DNA of 64,000 nucleotides, taken from Crocodylus rhombifer. Its lineage: Eukaryota; Chordata; Crocodylia; Crocodylidae. The notes under the pieces are model-generated. The model was not told the origin of the DNA and made no database searches. It worked only from the letters and a program-made list of their open reading frames with translations. A program made the translations under genes and the position numbers. How positions within the stretch are numbered: the stretch's first letter is position 1; every line of letters begins with the position of its first letter. Shown here piece after piece: positions 49,001 through 61,000 of this stretch. The stretch covers positions 186,001 to 250,000 of the forward strand of contig JAVSML010020761.1 of NCBI GenBank assembly GCA_038503035.1, given 5' to 3'.

Positions 49001-52000
49001 TTTTTGGTTCCCTAAACAGTTGCTTTTAGCCTCCCTGATTTCCAGACAGATTTTACCTGCTACAGTTAGTTCTGTTTGGTTGGCCCTTTTTTGTTTCTAA
49101 GTGATCCTTCTGCTTATCTATAGCCTTGGGTAGATGTTCAAGCAAAATGCATGGGTTAGCTTTCTGAAATAATCAGAAGGTCACTTCAAGAAAGTCTGGT
49201 AATGTTCTTATTCTTTCCAAAAGAAGATAAGTTATGAGTAGTGTAGAGAAAGCATTTCCTTTCCCAAAGTCAATTGCCTTCATGTTTTTGCTCTCAAAAG
49301 AAAATTGATTTATTTTATTCAAGCAAAAAAAAAAAAAAAAAAAAAAGGAAAAAGAGAAAACCTATAAAAGAAAAAACTTGAGGTACATGCTGTTCTTTTG
49401 CTTCACTTTCGCCTTCAATTCCTTTCAAATATGTGGCATTTAGGACAACTTCCAGATTCCATAATTTAGAATCTCTTTTATGTTCATGACTCCAGAATAT
49501 ATTTCCCTCCACATATGTTTATTAAATTATAAGACAGTCTATTTAGGAATTTCTCCACCGTCCTTTTACCTCTTGCACGTATCGCATCAATTTGTACTAA
49601 GACTATTTTGCACTAAGTTATTAAAAACAACCTTTGCCAAGAACTTTTGGAATGGAGGCACACTAATTTCTAGCATGGTCCTCCTTCCATAGACTCTTTG
49701 CATTATTTATACTCATACTAGTTAAACTCGGAAATTTAAAGAATTATCTCTAAGAACTGTAGATTTTTGTTTACTGCTGACATTAAAAATGAGCCAATCT
49801 TTTCTAATGCACTTAACTAAGATAAAAAGCAGTCCCTCAGAAGGAAATGTAAAGTAATTAAGCCCCCCTTCCTCGCCCCCCCAAGATTCCAGGAAAAATG
49901 CGTTTTTTTTTCATGTATTAAAGTAAATGTCACAGTCTTGCACTGTCCCTTACTGATCTCAGGACAAATCCAGCACAGGCAGGGGCAACCCCGTTCACGC
50001 CATGGAGAACACGTCTCCTCTCCCAGTGTAATGCGGAAATCAGGCCTGGCTTCCCTGCTGAAATGGCCTGACTGAACCTGCTGGTGCTTACATGAGAAAC
50101 GTCAAACAAAATAGAAAACGGACCTCTGGGGTGTCTTCCAGACAGCATTCAACCTACCGGCCTGCACGAGGAGGACTGTTTGCACAAGGACATGGTGGCA
50201 CTGACCGGCTGGAAGGGCATGTGTTCAGCCTTGCAGAGTTCCCACTGAGGCCTGCCTTGCTGCTGCTCCTGTGAGCTGGACCAAGGATCGATCAAGCGCA
50301 CCCACACGCACTGCAGACACCCTGGGAAATGTTCCCCTCAACTCACAGGCGTGGTATTTCCACCCTTCGATTTCAGTTCCAACAATGAATCCATCTTTGT
50401 CCAGGCCTCTCTTCTCAACATGGGGAGCTATTTTAATGTAAAGAAAGGGTATCTGCAGTCACTAGGAGAGAAGACATGGGTGACTGGTGCCTCCTGAGAC
50501 CGGGGTGCAGTTTGTGGGTGGCAGCGTTGGTGGCAGGGTGGCGAGCGGCAGAAGCCAGAGGAGGTGCCAGCAGCTGCTAATCTCGGGGGGGNNNNNNNNN
50601 NNNNNNNNNNNNNNNNNNNNNNNNNNNNNNNNNNNNNNNNNNNNNNNNNNNNNNNNNNNNNNNNNNNNNNNNNNNNNNNNNNNNNNNNNNNNNNNNNNNN
50701 NNNNNNNNNNNNNNNNNNNNNNNNNNNNNNNNNNNNNNNNNNNNNNNNNNNNNNNNNNNNNNNNNNNNNNNNNNNNNNNNNNNNNNNNNNNNNNNNNNNN
50801 NNNNNNNNNNNNNNNNNNNNNNNNNNNNNNNNNNNNNNNNNNNNNNNNNNNNNNNNNNNNNNNNNNNNNNNNNNNNNNNNNNNNNNNNNNNNNNNNNNNN
50901 NNNNNNNNNNNNNNNNNNNNNNNNNNNNNNNNNNNNNNNNNNNNNNNNNNNNNNNNNNNNNNNNNNNNNNNNNNNNNNNNNNNNNNNNNNNGGGGGGGAG
51001 GGGCTGTGCCCCCCATGCTCCCCGTACTATGAGAGTAAGGGGAGCATATGAGAGCAGAGATGGCAGGAAGCTGCTAATTCGGAGTTCAAAGCCAGCATTA
51101 GCCAAACTTGCATAAACTTCCTAAAAAAAATTCTTCCAGGTGGTCACTATGACTCAAACAAACATGGCATGGCAATCAGATCTTTTGCTCCCTTGCCGTG
51201 ACAAATTCATAAAGTTCCCACACTGCATGTTGGATGAACTAGCAAGTGAAAATGAGACTGGCTTATGAGGAGGAGCAAATTCCACGCAGCAAAATGGTTA
51301 AAAATCAGAGGGGCCCGGAGACGGCTTTGGACATGCCTGCCTCTGCAGAATCCATTTGGCAACTCTGCTTGGGGAAGCTTGGGCCCCATCAAGAGAGATG
51401 TCAAAAACAAGCAAGTTCTCCGTATCAGATGCATGGACTGATAAAACCACCCTAAGGCCCATACATTTATTGATCACGTTCAAAACCAGCCAAATGGGTG
51501 CTGAAGATCTGTAGGGAACAGAGAGCTGTGCAGGAGGTTCATGAAATCATGTTCCAACCAAGGACAAAGGCTTCTGGCCAGGTTGTAACATTTGGGAAAG
51601 AAAAGGGAGGTGGTGAAAGGTCATCACAGAAGCTGAACCAGTGCCACCTTAACGGCAGCATGAAGAGAGCAGACAGCAGGCCTGGGAGGCAGCCACAGCC
51701 CTGCAGGGGATCAGACAATTCTCCTTCCTACACAGTCATTGGCTGCTAATGCTCAGCCCAAACTATTTATTAGTTACCGAGGCAACCACTAAAACAAATG
51801 CAAAGCTAAATGTCAGGCAAAGTGTTTACATGGAAAATACTGCTTTCCTTTGAGTCTGAGGGCTGGGAGTGCCCTGCAGACTGCGTCACCGGGCAGCACA
51901 GCTCAGGGCGCAGGCTGTCTGCACAACCCCAGGTGCACGCAGCAAAGCAGGAGCCCAGCAAACTCCCGCACAGGTCTGTGCTCATGCCCTGGGCTGGGCC

Positions 52001-55000
52001 ATGCCGAGTGCTGCCACCCAGCTCGGTATCCACCCCTAGCTGAGACAGGGCAGGTCTGCTGGCCTAAAAGCACGCACTACTGTGGAGCAGCCCTGCAGCA
52101 GAATCGCTGTGCCAGCCTCTGCAGCCTCTCTGCGTGAGCCTCCTGTGCCAGGCCAGCCTGGTACTGCCCAGGTCTGGGGATGGTGCAAGCACAGGCCTGC
52201 CATGCCCAGCCCCTGCCTGCCAGCCTTCAGAGCAGATGTAAGATGCTGCACTTGGGAGCTCATTCCAGGGGTCTCAGATAACTAGGAACTGTAATGTGCC
52301 TGCTACACATCAAGCCAAATACCTTGTTTGGACCTGGGGAAGAAGACTGCATCTTCCCAAGCAGTCTGCCAGCTGGCTGCACCTTTGATGCTGGGCATCA
52401 CTTAGCCAGCACAGATGTTCACAGCTAGGGCACTTGCCATACTGGAGAAGGTGAAAGTTTAGCATTTTCTAAACTATCCAGCTCGCTCTCTTTTATAAAC
52501 CATGCCTTCCCGATTTTCAGGCAGAACTAATGGACTTAAGATGATCCCAAGGAAGTTGTATGAATCATAGGACTTCCTGAAACACATATAATTAAACTGC
52601 TGGGAAAACACCAGGATCTGAAGCTACTTGCAACAGACAAGCCTCCTTATAGCATTCTGAAGGCATGTCGTTTCCCTGTAAAACCACTGTTAACAAGTAT
52701 AAATACATTTAGTAATGAAACAGGACTATCACTGCCAACAATGCAAAAACTGCCCTGTTGTAAGAGCTCACTTCAACCAGACATCTGCCCCTTGTGTTCC
52801 CAATTACTGGAAAGCTGGTTGGCTATAGCTATGGAAAGTGGACAGCTGGTTTTCTCCAATATTACACACACAGGAATCCTGGAGAATGGATCTGTTTTTA
52901 CTGAGCCTCACACAACACGATGATATTCCACTAAGAGCAAAAACACACTCCTCCTTGAAATGACCCCTAGTTTTCTTTTAGGGGAAGGGAAAAAGTAGAA
53001 AGAGTGTGCAGGAAGTGGAGCGACAGCACCTTGCTACCATGTTCAAGCCAGGAATCTAAGACCAAGGACATGGAAAAGCACTATCCCTGGGTATTTTTTT
53101 TAGAGTTTTTAATCAATCATTATGACAACATGAGACTTTGGCAAGTTTGGCAAATAGGTGGTTCATAAACCCACTCAGAGTTTAGCACTGAAGTGCCTCA
53201 GCCATGAAACATCTAGTATCTGCTGCAAGAAGTTAAAGGCCTTGAAACCACATTATGGTCAGTGGGAACATGGTGCCTTCAACTACATGTGGACTCGCTC
53301 TCATCATTAAAAAGTACTGGCTGTAAAGCTTTACACTTTACATGGTTCACTGGGATTCAAAAGAAAGGAGAATCTGACTTGACATACAATTCCTGGAGAC
53401 CATTGAAAACTATTATTATTCAGGCCAAAATACCTTAGAATGCAGAACTGGCAACAGTTAGGGATGGTGCTGTCTTTAATCATACAAGATGAACATGCCA
53501 GTGAGTGATATTAATGTGTCTTATTTTGAACCTGTGCACGGGGAAAAAAAGAGAGCAACTCAGCTGTGCCTTTGTTAGTATTTTGAAATAAGAGTTCTCA
53601 TTCATCTACACAACTGTACACATGATTAAACTTTAAAAAACCCACAGCTTTTAAAACTGGTAAGACAGTTTATTAGAGGGGAATATCTGATGCTGCTGTG
53701 GCCACTTGGGGCACAGGAAGGAAATCAGATTAGAATAGAGATACTTTAGAGCAGTGGCTGGCTACTGCATATAAGTGACCCTTTTTCTCCAGTTTTCCTC
53801 CGTGAAATTGAACTGTCTGTGTGACTGCGTCTTTGCCCTCTACAAGAAAGACAGTTAAAGTTTGATCACCTTCGCATCTAACAGCTGGAGGCTGGGAAGA
53901 GAGAGCAAAGACATCAGTAATGCAACACACGATCCATACAGAGTCTCCTTTAGCAGAAGTAGTGAGGACTTATAATTCTCAAGGCAACTACTCCCCATGC
54001 AATATGCTGGCAGTCCACTCATGAATGTGGACTGTGTGGGGGAAGCCACTGGTGTTAGACTTTCCTTGCAGCAGCTGCTACTCCCTCCCTGAACATCCTC
54101 CTAAATTTCATCGTTTCATAGTCTGTAGGGTCGGAAGGGACCTGAGCAGATCATCTAGTCCGACCCCCGCCATGGCAGGAAAGAGTACTGGGGTCAAATG
54201 ACCCCAGCTAGATGTTCATCTAACCTCCTCTTAAACACCCCCAGGGTAGGAGCCTGCACCACTTCTCTTGGAAGCTGGTTCCAGACCCTAGCCGCCCCGA
54301 CTGTGAAGTAGCGTCTCCTGATATCTAACCTAAACCTACCCTCTGCCAGCTTGTGACTGTTATTCCTGGTCACTCCTGGCGGTGCTCGGGGGAACAGTGA
54401 CTCCCCCAATGCCTGCTGATCCCCCCCGACTAGTTTATAACAGGCCACTAGATCCCCCCTCAGCCTTCTCTTGTGGAGGCTGAACAGGTTCAGGTCCCGC
54501 AGCCTGTCCTCATAGGGCCTGCCCTGCTGTCCCCTGATCATACGAGTGGCCTCCTCTGGACCCTCTCGATGCCGTCGACATCCCTCCTGAAGTGCGGTGC
54601 CCAGAACTGGACACAGTACTCCAGCTGCGGCCTGACCAGTGCCGCATGGAGGGGGAGGATCACCTCCCCGGACCTGCTCGAGATGCCTCTGTGGATGTAC
54701 GACAAGGTGCGGTTGGCCTTCCTGACCGCATCCCCACACTGCCGGCCCATGTTCATCTTGGAGTCAATGATGACCCCCAGATCCCTTTCCGCCTCCGTGC
54801 TGACAAGAGGGGAGTTCCCCAACCTGTAGGTGTGGTGCCGGTTGTTCCTCCCAAGGTGCATCACCTTGCACTTGTCTGTGTTGAAGCCCATCCTATTCTC
54901 GTCCGCCCACCCCTGTAACCTGTCTAGGTCGGATTGTAGCCTGTCGCATCCTTCCAATGTGCCCACGTCCCCCCACATCTTAGTGTCATGAGCAAATTTG

Positions 55001-58000
55001 AACAGGGTGCTTTTTACCCCTTCGTCCAAATCACTGATGAAGATGTTGAACAGTGCGGGCCCGAGGACCGAGCCCTGGGGGACCCCACTGCCCACGTCCT
55101 TCCAAGTTGAGAAGGACCCACCCACTACCACCCTCTGGGTGCGGCCCTCCAGCCAGTTGGCAACCCATTTGACTGTGTGGTGTCTACACCACAGCCCCCA
55201 GTTTCTTAATGAGAACGGGGTGAGAGACAGTGTCGAAAGTCTTCCGGAAGTCCAGGAAGACGATGTCCACCGCTACCCCCGCATATAATGATCTGGTGAT
55301 CTGATCGTAAAAGGCCACCAGGTTGGTCTGACAGGACCTGCCACTGATGAACCCGTGTTGGTTGCCCCTAAGCATGCAGTCTCCTGCTGGCCCCTTCTGG
55401 ATGTGTGCCAGCATAATTTTTTCAAACAGCTTGCCTAGGATCGAGGTGAAACTAACCGGCCTATAGTTTCCTGGGTCCTCCTTCCTGCCTTTTTTGAAGA
55501 TGGGGACCACGTTGGCCCTCTTCCAGTCCTCCGGTACCTCACCAGAGCACCATGAGTGCTCGTAAAGTTGTGCCAGGGGACTTGCAATGACCTCGGCCAG
55601 TTCCTTTAGAACTCTAGGGTGGAGATCATGGAAATGTCTTTCCACACCTTGGTCCCTTCTACCCACAGCTCTGCTGAGCTTGTTGTGGGCAGCAAGAATC
55701 CCAGTCCTTCACGGGAGAGCCGTGTTTGCTCTTTCCCCATCTCCAGTCTGATTCACCTTGTCGTGCTACTTCCCAATGACATGGCGTGGAAACAAGTTGT
55801 GCCAGGAGTGTATACCCTTACATATACTTTGTCTTTCTCGATTTGCCTCCTCACCCAAATTATTAAATTAATTTAATCTTCAGTAAAACAAGCTGATGTC
55901 ACTTTTACAACATTTTTATAATCACAAAAATTCAGGTCACTGAAAATTTGAAGTGGACGTTACAAAATACTGTCTGGCTAGGAACATATTAGAACTGTCC
56001 AGCTGAGCAAGCAACACAGCATGTTGCGAGTCCTTCAAAAGTCCTTGTTCATAGATTCATTCATAGATTGCAAGGCTGGAAGGGACCTTGCCTTACCAAT
56101 TACTGAAGGAAATACTAGCAGCTGAATGCAGCAGTAGGAAGGGCTCCCCAGACCTGGAGCCCCATCATCATGCTGGGTCCTGCTTGAAACAATGCTAGCC
56201 TGTGGCATGTATAGGGACAATCCAAACCCATGTGCCATTGAATCACACATGCTATCTGCTAGACTCAGAATGGTTCAGGATTTCTAGGTTTGGACATTTT
56301 TTTAAGGAATGATTTATCTCCCTAGCATTCCAGCTCTACCAGCCTGCATGAAATAAAATGGGAGGGCACCCAAGTTGGGTTTGGACGGTACTTATAAGGG
56401 CCACGTCTCTTGTTTTACCAAGTCTGCTGCCAGGCTCAAATGACAGTATGAAAGGAGTATGCATTTCCCAAGTCACCGTAATGGCATGCTGACCCAGAGC
56501 CCTCACAGAGGCCTTTAGATGTGAGCAATGTCGAAGCAGAAGCCAGAAAGAAAAAAACCCCAACACAATAAAAACACCCACCCACGTTAAATGTATGAAA
56601 TTAAATCACACAGGACAAAAGGGCTCAGTTGTACATTTTAACAAAGTAAAACAAATCTTTATAAACACAAAACCAGTCTTTGCATGTCCACACAAAACTG
56701 AGACATATTATTTTAACAGCTGCTTTTGCTCTTTCATCTAGTTTTAAAAAGGTGCATTGTTTTAGAATGAACTGTTTCCTCAGATCACATCCAACAGTAC
56801 TGTACAAGTGGTAGGACTGTGGGGTTTCCTGCTGAAATGTTTCCCTCCAAAACCCTGTGTGTAGGTTTTATTCCTTTTCCCCACATCTGGAGCATCTCCA
56901 GTGTTAAGACTGAGTCCCTGAACTAAAATACCTTCTGCTGGAAAATTAAAATCAGCTTTCATCAAGTCAAGTAATGAGCTCTGTCTTGTAGCCAAAGTCC
57001 CATCTTGCATTTTAAGCACTGAATGTAAGAAACAGAAACTTAGAGAAAACTGAATGATTTTGACTGCTTAAAATCACAAAAGCCTGACCAAATGCTCCTA
57101 GTCATCTAAACCACACTCACAAGATCTGAACAGGGTAAAGGCAGCAAACTGAAACCTTGTAGGCACCAGTTCACCAGCTCTTCAGTCTGAACATGCTTGA
57201 CAATTACACAGGAAATATTATTTTGCTGCTTTTTATATGACAGCAAAAGCAGTTTGTGGACATCATTAACAGCATACTGAAGTGCATTTTATTGAGTTCC
57301 AAGCAGGGATGATATACAATGCTCTAAGGACACTAATCTTGATCTAAACCACATCTCTATATTTTTCCCCTCTTCTCTTTGATTTCTGTCTCAGCAGTCA
57401 AGTTTTTGGTCATAAGAAATGTCATTTTGAATGTAAAATAAAATGACTTAATAGACTGGGTCTGGGTTTTTCCCTGCTTCTTCCCATCCCCACTTTGCAT
57501 CAGTACAGTGAGACACAAAGTTGGCAAATCATGATAACAGTTTAAAACAGAAAAGGCTTTGCGATAATAGCTCCTATAGCAGTAAATATAATCTGTATGG
57601 TCTGATCTGTTTAGTCTGCTACAGAGAAATATTTATATTTCTCCTCATTTTCCAAAGTGAGCAACCTAATTAGACAATGTTGCAAATGCTTCATTCTTTT
57701 CTCATGCAGTTTTTAGCAACATAAGGCACCCAAATTCTTGAAGTCAACTGGAAATTATAAGGACTCTTGCTCACTGATGCGTGTGCTCAAGCTCTACAAA
57801 GCAGGAATGGGAGCTTATACATAAACATCAAGGAGGAAGCAGAACACAGACAATATTAATTCTATTCTTTGTTCATTATCTATCAAATCTTAGGTCCAAA
57901 TGTTCAAACTGATGACAGAGGATACCCCTTGCCCAAAAGTTGTTCAAGCCTTCTAAAGGTTTCTGACAAGACATCCCATTTGCTGCACATCTCAGTAAGT

Positions 58001-61000
58001 TGAGATCTATTAAAGCAACTCTTCTAGAGTTCATATTCCAGCTTCACTCTCAAGTGTCAAAATACAGTCACCTTTTAGGTCATCTAGGGCAAAGGCCAAC
58101 CAAGGTTGGTTTTTTTTAATAGTATGTTTACACAGCTTTTTGTCCAGTTTAGCTGTAAATGTTCCAAATAATGGGACCTACCCCACTTCCTTTCCTTAAA
58201 TTTCCCACAAAAACAAATCTCTCCTGTTTTGGCAGTGCTTAAGAATCTCCTGCGGATTGACGCTATTTCTGTCAAGGGCCTCCCATCTTTGCAATATGTA
58301 ATCTTTGTATATGCAGTTCTAACATGCACTGACCTTTTGCTGGTTCCACGCAACAGCTTGATGTCATACCCATTTTATTATTGGTCATAAATGGAGGTTG
58401 AGATGAGAGTACCATTTTTGAAGTGGCAGGAATTTTCCAATGGTTTGCTTGGGCATTGTACACTAGAAGCAGAAGTCTGCCTCATTTTTTAAACTGCCAC
58501 ACTCACAGTTTCTGCTGGGAGCCTTGGAGGTTCAGGACAATTGAAAATCAACAACTCAGCTTAGTTGGAGCCTAATGTTGGGGGTCCAAATGTGGAAATG
58601 TATTCTGTGTTTATATTTTAGGGACACAATACATCTCGTGGTGCTACCTTAGTAAAAATGAGCTTGTTCATCCAGATAATATCTGTCTTTGAGACACAAG
58701 GCAAACATTCACTTGAGAGTACATGCAACTCCAGCGTTATATTGAGAAGGCAGCCAGGGAACACTCAGAAACATTGCATCTGATAAAATTTTCCTTATAT
58801 TTAAAAGGATGCAGCCAAGCTATGAAGATAAATTTCAGTCTATACAAACACTTGCCCTCACTGACTAGAAAAAAAACTTTAGAAGCTCAAAACAGAAACC
58901 TGTGTCCAGACACTTCTCACCTACTTGCACTGCATGCACACACCAGCGTATGACTGTAGGACTGTTCAGGGAGACTGTTACATACTCAGCTGCTATTGTC
59001 CTCAAGGCCTGAGCTGCAAACAGTGCCTGGTTATTGGATGGCTAAATCTTAAATGCAGGCAGGCATGTTTTGAAGAACTTGTTTTCCAAACCACCATTCC
59101 CAGCTCCCAAACCCCCATCACAGGCAGAATGACATGGTTTCTGGAAACATATACCCTATAAAAAGGTAGGTCACATTTTGCGCCAACCAACCTCAACAGT
59201 GTTTCTTTAATCAAACATGTTTCCTAGTTTTGGTAAAACAAGGCTCCATTTCTATTACTTTAATTCATACTGCATAATATCTGTAGTGTTTGCTCAGTTA
59301 AGTCAAGGAAAGCAGTGTCTTGTACCCAGGTTCCCACAAAACACTTATAAAGACTGTATGGTGCACAGATCCAACTGAAATACGGTGGCTTAATGAAGGT
59401 TGTTATTTAACCTTAAACCTGGTAAAAAGGCACTAAGTACATCTGCAACGAAAGATCTGTGCTGTCCCAATTCACTGAAACCAAATTCCTTCACAGCAAC
59501 ATGAATGGTATGGTCTCCCTCTTCAGTCTGCTTCCAAACAGCAAGGATGAAATTGTGCTTGTGACACTTTATTTGCATGACAACAAAGTGATCCTATAAA
59601 ATGCCCATCAACCCATGACGCACTGGGAGGGAGGGGACGAACGGTGTTGACTGTGTTGCGATAGGCTGCAGTAGTTAGTCTTAGCAGATGCTGTTGTCAC
59701 ATGAGGACAACGGGCTCCAGTCATGATCGCTGAGGAATTCTATTACATTACGAACCCCTACATATGCTAACTGATCCCAGGAAGTCGCTACGCAATCCTG
59801 CCCCACCCATGCATGATGGGATTTCCTCGCTTCAGCTGCATTTGTCCCTTTACACAGAACTGCGCAGGAAGAACTTACCTATTACTAACTTACTGCACTT
59901 AATCAGACCCATTAGAAGCGATACAGTTCTGCTTTCTATTTATTTGATAGGCACTAATGAAAAAGCACAACATTGTAAAAAAACAGCAACTCCATTCACT
60001 TTCTCCATCCACTAGCTATTCCTCAGGAACCAGTTGTCTGCTTGCAACTTAGCAGTCTTGCTCAATGACTCCTCTGCCAGAGAATGCCTTTTCGTTAGTG
60101 GCCACCTGACGGAAACAGGTCCGACAAAGAAGCACTGAGCAATGCCACCAGGGATGATGGTTCCTGGCAGGTTCTAATGCGGTAACAAGGCCAGTGGGGA
60201 GACAGACTTGGCTGGCAGTGCTGGCACCCTGGCCAGCTTGGGATTAGCTCTGGAGACAGACACATTGTGCTGGAATTTCTCTATACTTTCACTCATAAGT
60301 AAGGACAGAGAAAAATACCCCGCTGGCTTGCACAGTGGCTATTAAAAATGTGGATTTTGCCAACTACTGACCTAAAAATGCTCCTTTTCCAAATTCAGAG
60401 AAATTACAGATAGATAAACTCATCTTTTCTAACACTGAATACAAGGTTCACCTACAGTCTCTGCAAGTGAAGAGTTACTTCTGAAATCAAGCTACTTTCA
60501 CTTACTTTTATAAAGTTAAGAGTATTTGCCATTCTACTGCAAATCAGAAAGGAAAATTCCCTTCTTGACCCCTGCAGGGAATCAGTTTGCAAACATGATA
60601 TCTGAATCCCCAGATCTTAATTTGCCACTTACAAAAGGAGTTATATAAAGTTATCCAGCTGTTTCTGTAACATTGCTAAAATACTTGACTCTGTCCAACT
60701 AGGAAAGTGAATTCCCCAGCTGACTACATGATGAGCAACTTACTGTCCACTGAATGCCTATTTTACCCCGTGGTCACTTCTACATCATAGTGGAAGCATA
60801 CTGAGAGATCAGGTGCTCACTTTAGAAAATGACATCAGTGATAATTCTATGTCTGTCTTAGGAAATGAGACTGGAAATTTTTGGCAGTTAACTTAGTCAA
60901 ATGAAGGCTGACAGGACAGAAGGGTTTGTATTTAGTATACTAGGGGGTAAGCAGCAGTGAGAGAGAAGAGCTATTTAAGCGAAAGGAAAATGCTGGCTCA

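Noticed and set aside
50428..51115. ORFs of 181-225 aa across the assembly gap
   Set aside because: Most residues are translated N; they have no meaning.
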